64,000 nt of DNA from a virus. Position 1 is the first letter of the stretch. The number at the start of each line of letters is the position of its first letter. The position numbers were made by a program, and so were the translations under genes. The stretch spans positions 2,247-66,246 of the IMG/VR virus record IMGVR_UViG_3300002460_000002. One strand, written 5' to 3'. Under the pieces are notes generated by a model. It did not search any database and was not told the DNA's origin. It saw nothing but the letters and a program-made list of their open reading frames with translations. Of this stretch, positions 16,622-24,858 are shown piece after piece.

Positions 16622-17223
16622 AGATGGTCCTTCAACACTGAAAGCGCCGCTTGCATCACCTTTTGTGAAATGTGGTTTTCGTCGATGTAGAGATCCGGAT
16701 CAGACCCATCTCCAAAAGGAATCGACATGAACCATTCTCCCCACCGCTCTCGAAGACCAGCGTTGAAAGCGGCCGTGATAATGTTTCGCTCTCGACAGGT
16801 TCCAACAGCACGGCTCGCTGGCGCCGTGGGAGACGACGGCACCACGTTCCAGATCAACACCTGAACCCCGAGTTTCCAGATCTCGTCAATCACGCCGCAG
16901 TACCGATCAAGGCACGGCTCTACTGCAGCCTTCGGAGTCCCCCCACTCTCAAGCCAGCGGCGCGTGATGTGAACCCGGCAATCAATCTCCCCGGACACCA
17001 GCATCACCTTGCTACCCGGATTCAGTGTACCCAAAATCTTGAACAACTTCTCTCGACCCCCTGATGTACTGTTCGGCTTGCAAAGGTTGTACGCCAGCAC
17101 CGCACCCAGACGGTACGATCGAAACTGTGGAAGCCGATTCGATGCTGGCGTCGGCCACTCGGGTTGCACCGCGTCTTCACCAGAAAAGAAACTGGTGTGG
17201 CTGTCACCAATGCAGTGGATCAT
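16618..17223 (-). CDS. SGNH-hydrolase-like esterase
   Basis: 201 residues starting MIHCIGDSHTSFF: the GDS(H) block I carries the nucleophile Ser. VMLVSGEIDCR is a block III-like segment and YIDENHIS supplies the C-terminal Asp-x-x-His pair. Such enzymes remove or transfer acetyl groups on polysaccharides. It has no signal peptide, so it should act in the cytoplasm on a glycan precursor. Overlaps both neighbours in the glycan operon. Confidence 0.7.
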   Translation of the reverse strand: MIHCIGDSHTSFFSGEDAVQPEWPTPASNRLPQFRSYRLGAVLAYNLCKPNSTSGGREKLFKILGTLNPGSKVMLVSGEIDCRVHITRRWLESGGTPKAAVEPCLDRYCGVIDEIWKLGVQVLIWNVVPSSPTAPASRAVGTCRERNIITAAFNAGLRERWGEWFMSIPFGDGSDPDLYIDENHISQKVMQAALSVLKDHL

Positions 17224-18515
17224 ACCGACGCCTCTAAAATCCCGCGCCGAAGCGCGCCGTGGAGCCGGATTCGGTACTCGAGATTGACCCGCTTCACCAT
17301 CGCGACCAGCTCCTCAACAGTCGGGTAACCTTCCGCGCCGAAGCTCAATAGATCATCGATGAACAGTGTGTGGTCTCGTCGCGGCGCACCTATGAGCGCC
17401 TCCATCTCTGCCCTAATCGCCGTCGAAGTCGCGCCGGCCGAAGTCTTGCCGCCGGAATAGTGCGCATCAAGCCACAAGGTCGCGCGTCGGCCTTCTAGCC
17501 CGGCAAGAATCCCCGGCAATAATGCCCCAGAATCCCCATGAAGAATGTGGACACCTGAAACATCCGCAAACCGCTCGACCCCTTGCCGCCACAGTGACTC
17601 AGAAATCTCGACGGAGATCACGGTGTCAAACACGGCTCGCGCAACAGACGTTGACAAGCCTCGATAAAACCCAGTCTCGATGAACATCGTCGACGTCGCT
17701 GCGGCCTTCTTCAGGAGATGCAACGGCACGCTGTACGGCTCGAACGTGGTACCGAGCGGAGGCATCTCGGTTTCATCCGGTAGACCCCCAAACGACCGCG
17801 GGATTCCCCAGAAGAGCATGTAGTTGTTGGGACCGGTGAGTGGTACCTCTGGGTATCGCTGCACCCCCAACGGGCCGAACAAGCCCGGCAACAGGTCCGC
17901 CGCAGCGTTGGCCGAGATGTACCCGCGGGGGCAGTTCATGGCAACTCGAGAGACGTACAGCTTGATCACATCTGGCGGAAGTTCGCTCAGGGCGTAGTTG
18001 CTGATGAAAAGATCGGCTTCGATCTTCTGCGGCAACTCGAACGCGTTCACTAAATGCGCTTCGGTGCCGAGCGTGTGCAGGTACTTCTGGGCAAGAGCGA
18101 GCGGCTCCGGCAAGTCAATGATTGTGTAGTCACTACTCGGCCAACGGGCCTTCACGAGCCGAGCCAAGCCACCATACCCACCACCAACCTCCACGATTCG
18201 AGCCCCATTCAGGTCGCCAAAAAACCACGCTATGTCTGAAACATTCTTCGCGTATCGAAGCGTCGTCGGGGATACCCGTCCAGCTTGGAGATACTCTTGT
18301 CTAACTGGCGATCCGATCGAATCATTCGTCTGCCACACATCGGGACGAAACTCACCGGATGAAACACACTTTGCGTACTCAATACCCTGCTCCGGCGTCA
18401 CGTGCTCGAGAATCCGCGTGTACTCCGGTCGTTGTCGAAATGTCGCGAACACCGCCGGATCTGCGACGGCCTGCCGGCAAAGCTCGCAGTAGTCAGTGTA
18501 ATTGATGTCTGTCAT
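17220..18515 (-). CDS. Double methyltransferase-like protein
   Basis: 431 residues containing two Rossmann-type SAM-binding regions. The first has ARIVEVGGGYGGLARLVKARW (about 105-122) and a following TIIDLPEPLALAQKY, as in putative sugar O-methyltransferases. The second has FIETGFYRGLSTSVARAV (about 273), ISVEISESLW and LWLDAHYSGG, as in methyltransferases of the Methyltransf_24 type. Fusion suggests two methylations of the same glycan or a capping step. Coupled by 4-base overlaps. Confidence 0.7.
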   Translation of the reverse strand: MTDINYTDYCELCRQAVADPAVFATFRQRPEYTRILEHVTPEQGIEYAKCVSSGEFRPDVWQTNDSIGSPVRQEYLQAGRVSPTTLRYAKNVSDIAWFFGDLNGARIVEVGGGYGGLARLVKARWPSSDYTIIDLPEPLALAQKYLHTLGTEAHLVNAFELPQKIEADLFISNYALSELPPDVIKLYVSRVAMNCPRGYISANAAADLLPGLFGPLGVQRYPEVPLTGPNNYMLFWGIPRSFGGLPDETEMPPLGTTFEPYSVPLHLLKKAAATSTMFIETGFYRGLSTSVARAVFDTVISVEISESLWRQGVERFADVSGVHILHGDSGALLPGILAGLEGRRATLWLDAHYSGGKTSAGATSTAIRAEMEALIGAPRRDHTLFIDDLLSFGAEGYPTVEELVAMVKRVNLEYRIRLHGALRRGILEASV

Positions 18516-20584
18516 GGTCTCTCAAGCCTCGGATACGGCTTCCGCGAGAAGACCAGGTCACGCACGCGGGTCTGCCCCATCGGGTCAACCTTGTGGTCGT
18601 TGTCCGGCGTCTCCATGTTGTACCTATAGAGGATCTCCGGAATGTGGACCGCACGCTCACGGGCCATCTCCAACATCGGAATCATGAGCGCCACGTCGCC
18701 GCCAGTTGTGAACCATTCCCCGGCGTCGTCCTTGAAATCAACCAAGTCGATCTTGTCAAACAAGAACCGCTTGAACGTTTTCAAGTGCGAACCGGCCCAT
18801 GGAACCTGACGGTGAAGACCTTCGCGCGCGACCTTTGCCGGGTACGCGTTCATCCAGGTGAGCTTCCCCAAGGTGTCGCACCACGAGCCGTAGGTCATCC
18901 AGGCGCCGGCCTGGTACGCCTTCTCTACGTCCACTAGAACGCCGGGGTTCGCGAGCCAATCGTCGCCGTCGAGAACCACGCAGACATTCTCAGGATCATT
19001 CGCTCCGATGCTGGTCAAACCGTTTCGGATGTTGTGAAGAGACCCAAGCCGCATCCCGTTACCCATGAACATGAAACTGTGTCGAATCGGTCTCTTGTTG
19101 ATGAATGCTTGGATCTCTCTCACAGTGCCGTCGGTTGAAGCGTCATCAACCACAACGCAATTAACATCAACGCAGATCTGGCCCTCAACAGACTCCAGGC
19201 ACCGTCGAATCCACTTCTCCGCGTTCCTGACTGGAACAACCACGACGTACTTCGGTGGAGACTTCCCCGGCATCAACTTTGGGTCCAACTCCTTCTGGAT
19301 CTCCGCTAGACGTTCCTCTCGCTCATCCACTAGTTGTGAAATCTTGACCCGGGACCGCGTCTCGGGAACCACGCAAGCCAACTGATACCAGTCCCGCGCG
19401 ATCTCGTCGCTATCTTCAATTTCACCCAAGAGACACATCGCGTCCGTTCGTGGACCGTTCGCCATCGAAGCCAGCGCCCACTCTTTCGCCTTGGAAAAGT
19501 CTTCCCTCCCGTAGTACGTCGCCGCCAACTGGATCGCGGCGCCGGCAGCGACCTCGGGCTGCTCCGCCAAGGCTTGGACAGCGATCTCAGCCTTGTCCAG
19601 GTTGCCGCTGATCAAGGCCTGTTGAAACGCGGCGTGTACCTGATGAATCGTCGGTCCCTGTGGCTGGGCCTGAACGCGTGTGTTCGTGCTGTGAATGAGC
19701 CCCAGGATCAACGCCGTGAACTTCTTCGACTGCTCGGCACCGTCGAGGTGTCGTTCAACATACGCACGGTATTCCCCCGAATGATACGGGCTATCAATCA
19801 AGTCTCTTAACCGCTTGAAATCTCTCCACACCCAAAGTGGATTCCAGTTCGTCGTAGCCCCTGGGAAGTCGTGGATCAACGGCTTGATCCCAAGCGCCAT
19901 TGCTTCCGCGACCGTGTACGAGAGCGTCTCCCAGATCGACGGGAGCAGCAGAAAATTTGCGTCGATCGCGTCGAGCCAGGTCGCGGTGTCAACCATCCCG
20001 GTCAAGAAAACATTTGACGGTGCGGAGTGCTCCAGGTAGCGGACCAGCCTCGGATTCTGCTCTGCCAGGGCGAGCGTCACATGCAACTGATGTTGCGGAT
20101 TCTGCCTGGCCCACTCCATCGCGAGCTGGTAGCCCTTGTCGGATGTTGCCCTAGCCACGAGCGCAAAGACGTTGCCAGGTTTGCGCTCTTTCCACGGGAA
20201 CTTCGTCAGATCGATCCCCGCCGGCATCACATAGGTCAACATCTTGTTCTCGATGAGCGGGAACTGCTCCGCCGCCAACGTCTTCAACGTCTCACTCTCG
20301 TAAACCAGCGCGTCTACGTTCGCCCAGTTCAGTTGATTGAGCGGAAACCAGACGTCGTAACCACGCATCCTGAGCACGAGGCGCTTGCAGACACCTGACG
20401 CCGCGGCCTCGAACGCAATCTCGTTGCACCACTCAGACCACACCAGATCTGCTGCCGCGCACTTCCGGGCGTCGAAAACGTGGAGGATCTCAACCTCATG
20501 CCCGTTGTTGCGTAGGTGTGCGATGACCGGCTGTGAGAAATAGGCCGGGGAGATCGAGCCGATGTCGAGAACGATGAACTTCAT
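18512..20584 (-). CDS. Bifunctional GT4-GT2 glycosyltransferase
   Basis: 690 residues from the ATG (MKFIVLDIGS) that overlaps the upstream stop by 4 bases; a TTG 5 codons earlier is less likely. The N-terminal 290 residues form a GT-B enzyme with FALVARATSDKGYQLAMEWA and LPSIWETLSYTVAEAMALG (GT4). The middle has the shared module (AKEWALASMANGPRTDAMCLLGE). The C-terminal part is GT2: YVVVVPVRNAEKWIRRCLES, VVVDDASTDGT and VLDGDDWLANPG with the DxD site. It could add two consecutive sugars. Confidence 0.85.
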   Translation of the reverse strand: MKFIVLDIGSISPAYFSQPVIAHLRNNGHEVEILHVFDARKCAAADLVWSEWCNEIAFEAAASGVCKRLVLRMRGYDVWFPLNQLNWANVDALVYESETLKTLAAEQFPLIENKMLTYVMPAGIDLTKFPWKERKPGNVFALVARATSDKGYQLAMEWARQNPQHQLHVTLALAEQNPRLVRYLEHSAPSNVFLTGMVDTATWLDAIDANFLLLPSIWETLSYTVAEAMALGIKPLIHDFPGATTNWNPLWVWRDFKRLRDLIDSPYHSGEYRAYVERHLDGAEQSKKFTALILGLIHSTNTRVQAQPQGPTIHQVHAAFQQALISGNLDKAEIAVQALAEQPEVAAGAAIQLAATYYGREDFSKAKEWALASMANGPRTDAMCLLGEIEDSDEIARDWYQLACVVPETRSRVKISQLVDEREERLAEIQKELDPKLMPGKSPPKYVVVVPVRNAEKWIRRCLESVEGQICVDVNCVVVDDASTDGTVREIQAFINKRPIRHSFMFMGNGMRLGSLHNIRNGLTSIGANDPENVCVVLDGDDWLANPGVLVDVEKAYQAGAWMTYGSWCDTLGKLTWMNAYPAKVAREGLHRQVPWAGSHLKTFKRFLFDKIDLVDFKDDAGEWFTTGGDVALMIPMLEMARERAVHIPEILYRYNMETPDNDHKVDPMGQTRVRDLVFSRKPYPRLERP

Positions 20585-21231
20585 AGAGTTACCCACCAAG
20601 ACCGTACTCCTAATTCGCCAAGAAAAAGACGAGGCTCACAACCGAAAAAATCATTGACCGCTTTAGCAACACCGTTGACTGACGGTCGAAGCGGCGGAAA
20701 CTCAGGGTAATAATCGTGCCCTGCAAGAACTCCTCCAGAACGAATCTTAGTACTTGCAACAGAAAGCTCCAGCATGACGTGTTCATACGAATGATTTCCA
20801 TCAAGAAACACGAACCCCAGAGAACCGTCACGGTACTGATTTAATGCCTCTACTGAGTCCTTTCGACACACATTCACGTTTTGCCAAGCACCATGCCGCT
20901 TCATAAAGAACTCGAACGCAGCAAAAAACCCTTCGGCCTGCTCACACAACTCGAACAAGATCGGGATTTGGGTCGAGGGCCATGCTGGATCCCATAGGTC
21001 AATTGCATCGATCTTGACCTTCTTATTTGCTTCAGTACAAGCGTCTACGAAAAACGCGATCGAAGCACCAAAAAGAGACCCGACCTCTACTACATGATCA
21101 CCGTCTCTCAATTGTACAACCGCTTCACGGTACAGATTTTGAAAATCAAACCGACCAGGAATCCCCTTGTAGAACGTGACTGTTTTTTCTGGTCTTTCTT
21201 CGTAACGCTTGAGGTCTTCAAGATCAATCAT
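20581..21231 (-). CDS. Class I SAM-dependent methyltransferase
   Basis: 216 residues. HVVEVGSLFGASIAFFVDAC is the SAM-binding glycine loop, VKIDAIDLWDP the acidic end of strand 2, GFVFLDGNHSYEHVMLE the post-I metal or catalytic segment, and GGVLAGHDYY motif of the Methyltransf_24 type found with glycan genes. Ribosome-binding site GGAAAGGG precedes the ATG. The gene is visibly more AT-rich than its neighbours, suggesting a recent separate origin. It is the first gene of the long minus-strand glycan operon. Confidence 0.75.
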   Translation of the reverse strand: MIDLEDLKRYEERPEKTVTFYKGIPGRFDFQNLYREAVVQLRDGDHVVEVGSLFGASIAFFVDACTEANKKVKIDAIDLWDPAWPSTQIPILFELCEQAEGFFAAFEFFMKRHGAWQNVNVCRKDSVEALNQYRDGSLGFVFLDGNHSYEHVMLELSVASTKIRSGGVLAGHDYYPEFPPLRPSVNGVAKAVNDFFGCEPRLFLGELGVRSWWVTL

Positions 21232-21294
21232 TGATACCCTTTCCTGTTACAGTCATTCCAGAACTCCGCCAAACAACTAGCGAGAGGATGGCTG

Positions 21295-21852
21295 TCACTG
21301 TTGCTTTGCGCACAAACGCGTTCCAAGATTTTCCATAGGTCCGGCACCAGTGCCGTCGCAGTGGTAGCGGACGGTCCCTATGTTACGGTACGAGGCCGAT
21401 CGTGTTCCGTCGCCATTTGTAACGATCTCATCATCAATGCAGCCCAGACACGGACCGTTCCAATCAGAAGCCATCGCAACCGCGACATCGAACGGACACT
21501 TGACGTTGACGCCGTTGAGCCGCCCTTTTATACATTCCCATCCCGGATATGCCATCGGTGCGCACCACTTCACGTCGAGAAGCTTGACACCTCCACCAGT
21601 ACATGAAGGTAGACACGAACCGCCGTAGTACTCCCCACCAGAACACGGCGTCCAGTCATCCTGAGAACCACTGACCCCACCAGTCCCACCGCTTCCTACC
21701 GCGCCAAGATCCACCTCCTGCACAGCATCGGACACCTGCTTGCCCCCTTTGATGACGTGTCCGACATCATCGACACCGCTGTCAGAACCACCAGCCAGGC
21801 CGGTCATGTCCATCCCACCACACCCAACCAAGAAAAGCACCAACCACTTCAT
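21295..21852 (-). CDS. Cys-rich lipoprotein
   Basis: 185 residues from the ATG with GGAGAAAG seven bases upstream. The N-terminus is a short lipoprotein signal (MKWLVLFLVGCGG) with the lipobox LVGC. The mature part starts with a Gly/Ser/Asp-rich linker and continues with a Cys-rich domain (CSGGEYYGGSCLPSC, CAPMAYPGWEC) likely held by disulfides. It should sit at the outer or inner membrane surface. Phage lipoproteins can block superinfection; that role is only a suggestion. Confidence 0.7.
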   Translation of the reverse strand: MKWLVLFLVGCGGMDMTGLAGGSDSGVDDVGHVIKGGKQVSDAVQEVDLGAVGSGGTGGVSGSQDDWTPCSGGEYYGGSCLPSCTGGGVKLLDVKWCAPMAYPGWECIKGRLNGVNVKCPFDVAVAMASDWNGPCLGCIDDEIVTNGDGTRSASYRNIGTVRYHCDGTGAGPMENLGTRLCAKQQ

Positions 21853-22112
21853 TTGACTTTCTCCGTCTTGAACTCGAACCCGGCACCGTAGCAATCCTTG
21901 AAAACATTTTGAGCAGTCACGGCCTCCACAGCCGACATCTTGTCACCTTCGAGATACGCCCAACCCTGACCGCCAGCAGTTACACCGGCCCACATCCCCT
22001 TCGGCCACTTTCGGAACCGGGGGTGGGTCGCGCTGCGCGGCCTGACGTAGAGGAGGTACTGGACCTTCTGGGCGCGCTTCCGACGGCGAAGTGGGGTCAG
22101 CTTAGATGTCAT
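21849..22112 (-). CDS. Basic hypothetical protein
   Basis: 87 residues from the ATG at 22112, with AGAGG about 10 bases upstream; a GTG two codons earlier is equally placed. The N-terminal third is strongly basic (LRRRKRAQKVQYLLYVRPRS), the rest neutral with a Gly/Trp-rich strand pair and one Cys. The end overlaps the lipoprotein start. No family recognised. Confidence 0.5.
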   Translation of the reverse strand: MTSKLTPLRRRKRAQKVQYLLYVRPRSATHPRFRKWPKGMWAGVTAGGQGWAYLEGDKMSAVEAVTAQNVFKDCYGAGFEFKTEKVK

Positions 22113-22266
22113 CAGCACACGCCTCTTGGCACTTCGTACAGCAGTTGCACTTGAAATTAGGATCGTTGTTGACGTCTGACTGGTACGGACACTCGTGTAA
22201 CTTAGTGCCGATATTTTCGCAGTACGTTTTTTGACACCGTGGAAGCGACTTCTTTTTCTTCGGCAT
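22102..22266 (-). CDS. Small Cys-rich, zinc-binding-like protein
   Basis: 54 residues from the ATG that touches the stop of 22266-22538. After a Lys-rich start (PKKKKS) there are eight Cys, including CQKTYC, CPYQ and CNCCTKCQEAC, a spacing consistent with one or two zinc sites. Acidic C-terminus. Function unknown; overlap with both neighbours supports expression. Confidence 0.55.
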   Translation of the reverse strand: MPKKKKSLPRCQKTYCENIGTKLHECPYQSDVNNDPNFKCNCCTKCQEACADDI

Positions 22267-22538
22267 CAGTTCACCATCCCTGTCCACGACTCATCCACCG
22301 GCGTGTCAACCGTCTTCCGCCCGGTCCGGATCGCTTCGGCAATTGCGAACGCATAAAACGCGTTGTCGGAAAACTCGAGATCGTCCAGCTTCGCGTCGTA
22401 CGCGGCGAACGCAGCCCCGATCAAGAGCGCCTGTCCAACCACGTCGCTCCGGAGACCGCGGCGGACGAAGCGGTTGATCAAGACCTTGACGTCGTGGAAG
22501 GCGTCTGCCACGGCTCGCTCTTTCTCTCGACGTTTCAC
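22266..22538 (-). CDS. Hypothetical helical protein
   Basis: 90 residues from a GTG with GAGGTGA six bases upstream and a 4-base overlap with 22535-22720. The longer frame that starts at 22715 is rejected because it would overlap that gene entirely. The product is mostly helical (KRREKERAVADAFHDVKVLINRF, ALLIGAAFAAYDAK) with alternating charge and no membrane span. Not recognised. Confidence 0.55.
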   Translation of the reverse strand: MKRREKERAVADAFHDVKVLINRFVRRGLRSDVVGQALLIGAAFAAYDAKLDDLEFSDNAFYAFAIAEAIRTGRKTVDTPVDESWTGMVN

Positions 22539-22720
22539 GGTGTCACCTCGGTCTGGTCTGCCTCGATCTCCGGCGGGCTTCCACCGTTCCCCATCAACAC
22601 CAGGACGCACAACGCTGCGATGGAAACTGCGACGGCAACCAGGGAAAGGTTCCGTCGCTCGACAGAGCACTGCCGGCAAAGACGGTCGGAGCCGAGCGGG
22701 GAGCAGTTGAAGCAATTCAT
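22535..22720 (-). CDS. Zinc-ribbon plus membrane-span protein
   Basis: 61 residues. MNCFNC and CRQC form a CxxC-x11-CxxC zinc ribbon, followed directly by a hydrophobic span (LSLVAVAVSIAALCVLVLM) and a short acidic tail. Such proteins are common as small membrane proteins with a cytoplasmic zinc ribbon. The start overlaps the stop of 22717-22851 and the stop overlaps the next start. Confidence 0.6.
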   Translation of the reverse strand: MNCFNCSPLGSDRLCRQCSVERRNLSLVAVAVSIAALCVLVLMGNGGSPPEIEADQTEVTP

Positions 22721-22851
22721 CGCAAAATCTCGTAGATGCCGAAGACCGTTGCCGTCAGGGTGACCATGAACAACATCCAGGCTGCGGGCTCCTTGCGAAG
22801 CTCCTGGACCAAAATCCAGCGGTTGATTCGGTCGAGAGGGGGGATCAACAT
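22717..22851 (-). CDS. Small membrane protein
   Basis: 44 residues, ATG with AAAGGAAG nine bases upstream. A polar, amphipathic first half (PPLDRINRWILVQELRKE) is followed by one span (AAWMLFMVTLTATVFGIYEIL). First gene after the operator-bearing promoter at 22862-22890, so it heads the minus-strand run down to 21295. Confidence 0.6.
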   Translation of the reverse strand: MLIPPLDRINRWILVQELRKEPAAWMLFMVTLTATVFGIYEILR

Positions 22852-22861
22852 CGGTTCTTCC

Positions 22862-22890
22862 TTTCTATCAAAACGTTAGCTTGTTAGCAA
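22862..22890 (-). promoter_or_regulatory. Promoter overlapped by GTTAGCNN boxes
   Basis: Minus strand TTGCTA (22890-22885), 17-bp spacer, TAGAAA (22867-22862). Two tandem 8-bp boxes, GTTAGCTT and GTTAGCAA, occupy 22875-22890 on the plus strand and cover the -35 and part of the spacer. The same boxes lie at the RHH gene 33714-33848, so that protein may repress the 22851-21295 operon. Confidence 0.5.
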
Positions 22891-22894
22891 ATAT

Positions 22895-23113
22895 TCATGT
22901 GCGCCAAAAATCCAGCCGATCCTGCATCTGATCAACCGCACTCCGCTGTGGAACGCCTCGGGCCGCGCCTTCGGCCGCGTACAACGCCACCCACGCTTCA
23001 ATTAGATAGCGCTCGACGGCACACTTGCCATCCTGGCACCCATGCTCCCGTTGGTGTCTCTCTACAAGTTTGTTGAGGCGCCACCGAAAAGCAGAAATAG
23101 GATGCGGCTTCAT
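22895..23113 (-). CDS. Hypothetical 72-residue protein
   Basis: ATG chosen because GAGGAAGAC stands just upstream and the codon overlaps the stop of 23110-23517 by 4 bases. The product is helical and basic at first (FRWRLNKLVERHQREH) with a Cys pair (CQDGKC). No recognised domain. Last gene of the 25287-22895 run. Confidence 0.5.
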   Translation of the reverse strand: MKPHPISAFRWRLNKLVERHQREHGCQDGKCAVERYLIEAWVALYAAEGAARGVPQRSAVDQMQDRLDFWRT

Positions 23114-23517
23114 GTCTTCCTCGACACCGTCGTCCCGCACCCGCGGCACAAGCCAAGTTCCAACACAACACCAGGCTCGCCGGTTTCCTGGATCCCGATC
23201 GCGAGCGTCTGGTAAAATAGATCGGTCTTGATGCGATCGTGGTAGGTCGTATCAGCCTTGCATCGATCGTCGTGCTTGAACGCTTTCCAGCAGTACCGCG
23301 CTTTCGGATAGGCTGCGGCATCGGGAAACCACCGGTTGTTCCCGCACCACACCCACCACACACCATCGCGCAATTCCGTGTGTTCGACGCGTGCACCGCG
23401 GTGTGAACTCGGCCGCCACATTTCGATCAAGGCACCGACCATCGGCTCGACCGATTCACCTGGACCGCGGGGGCCTGGGTCGACGAAGTACCCGTAGTCA
23501 GACGCAGGGCGGGTCAC
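23110..23517 (-). CDS. Hypothetical protein with Trp-rich centre and CxxC tail
   Basis: 135 residues from a GTG that overlaps the preceding stop by 4 bases. The centre reads DGVWWVWCGNNRWFPD and the C-terminus has CRGCG, a possible half zinc site. One segment (YHDRIKTDLFYQTLAIGIQETGEPG) is helical. Not recognised. The longer ATG frame upstream is rejected because it overlaps 23514-23912. Confidence 0.5.
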   Translation of the reverse strand: MTRPASDYGYFVDPGPRGPGESVEPMVGALIEMWRPSSHRGARVEHTELRDGVWWVWCGNNRWFPDAAAYPKARYCWKAFKHDDRCKADTTYHDRIKTDLFYQTLAIGIQETGEPGVVLELGLCRGCGTTVSRKT

Positions 23518-23912
23518 GACGACACCACCGAGATCTCGAACGCCCTTCGCACTCGTGCCGCGTCCCCATCTTCGGCCGCGTTCATGGCCTCTGTCCACAC
23601 CCAAGGCGGCAAATTGTCCGTCAGGGCCTCCCTGAAAGTCTCGATCACCGTGGGCGATGGTGCGTCGTAGATCCAGCCTTCAACGTCATCAACGTTGCCG
23701 GAGAACTCGACAAGATCTTTGGCCAGCCCTTCCGCGTCTTCAAGCGCCCGGCGGATCACGTCTTCGTCAAACTCGACCTTGCGCGGGTTTTTCTTGTGCT
23801 GCAGCATGTGCGAGAGCGCCTCGATGATCAGGTCCAGGCTCTTTCCGTTGACGCCGGGGTTGATGTCGGTGCCAAAATTCCACGGTTTTCTCTTCGTTTC
23901 AGGCTTTGACAT
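23514..23912 (-). CDS. Hypothetical acidic helical protein
   Basis: 132 residues starting MSKPETKRKPWNFG. It overlaps the end of 23899-24831 by 14 bases. Mostly helical and acidic after the basic start (DEDVIRRALEDAEGLAKDLVEF), no Cys, no span. Not recognised. Expressed with DUF3560-like and zinc-ribbon genes upstream. Confidence 0.55.
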   Translation of the reverse strand: MSKPETKRKPWNFGTDINPGVNGKSLDLIIEALSHMLQHKKNPRKVEFDEDVIRRALEDAEGLAKDLVEFSGNVDDVEGWIYDAPSPTVIETFREALTDNLPPWVWTEAMNAAEDGDAARVRRAFEISVVSS

Positions 23913-24831
23913 TGGCCGCCCCCGCGATCTCACGCGCGACCGCGATCGAATTCTGATTTCTGTATCCCTGCCATGCTCCGGAAGTCGGCGACCACCTGAA
24001 CCCGCACGACTTGAGACGGGTTCGGATCTCGACCGCGGGCTTGCCCGGGAAGTAGAGCCGCACACGGTTGTCGGCCGGGGCGTCTTCAAAGCGCGCGTTC
24101 GTCCCCTCGACCGAGCTGTCGGAAATCGCCTGATTCCGCTCGACGATCGCAACGCGGCCCTTCAACCGGCGGATGTTCGCCGCGTTGTTGGTCAACTCGT
24201 AGGCCGGGAAGCCGATGCGCCCGGCGAAATCCGGCTTCAGCAACGCGTACGCGATCTGTTCACTCAGGCCGAGAGCCTGCAACGCGGCGACCTGTGAATC
24301 GTGGCCCTTGTGTCGGCGGATCGCGGCGTTGACGAGACGCATGTGCTCTTGTTTCGCTTCCAGCTTCGCGATCTTGTCGGTCAGGCGCTCGCCTGCGTCC
24401 GCGTCACCGGTCATGATCGGCTGTAGTTCAGGCTGCAAGATCTTCCGGATCGCGGCCAGCGCGCGCTCGCGGAATTCGATTAGTTCTTGCGTGCGTTTGT
24501 CGGCCGAGTCGCCGGACTTCGCGTGTCTACGCGTGTTGAAGTTCGACGGGCCCGCGATCATGGTCGAGACGCACCGAGACTTCGCGGCCAGCATCGCCAC
24601 GTACCGTTGACGGTAGCCCTGCCGATACCTGTCGAACTCCGCCGGGAACGCGGCGCGCTTCTCGTCCGTGTCGGCCAGGGCCAAAAGCCGGTTGAAGTCC
24701 TGGGTGAGAGTGGCCTCGTAGCCAGCGCGCTCTTGGGCACCGCGCTCGCGGGGGGAGAAGGATGTCCCCTGGTGGGCGTGTTCGGCCAGATCGACCGGGA
24801 TGTCGTCACAGAAGTCAGGACAGGTCAGCAT
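23899..24831 (-). CDS. DUF3560-like phage/plasmid protein
   Basis: 310 residues, ATG with GAGAGGAG upstream. The N-terminal GTSFSPRERGAQERAGYEATL and long coiled helices are typical of a phage and plasmid family; the C-terminal RLKSCGFRWSPTSGAWQGYRN is a short motif I associate with DUF3560-type proteins. The function of such proteins is not established; they often travel with DUF932 and anti-restriction genes, as here (25477-26610). Family assignment is from memory of the motif only. Confidence 0.55.
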   Translation of the reverse strand: MLTCPDFCDDIPVDLAEHAHQGTSFSPRERGAQERAGYEATLTQDFNRLLALADTDEKRAAFPAEFDRYRQGYRQRYVAMLAAKSRCVSTMIAGPSNFNTRRHAKSGDSADKRTQELIEFRERALAAIRKILQPELQPIMTGDADAGERLTDKIAKLEAKQEHMRLVNAAIRRHKGHDSQVAALQALGLSEQIAYALLKPDFAGRIGFPAYELTNNAANIRRLKGRVAIVERNQAISDSSVEGTNARFEDAPADNRVRLYFPGKPAVEIRTRLKSCGFRWSPTSGAWQGYRNQNSIAVAREIAGAANVKA

Positions 24832-24858
24832 GGGCGGGACTCCTCTCAGGTTCAGGGT

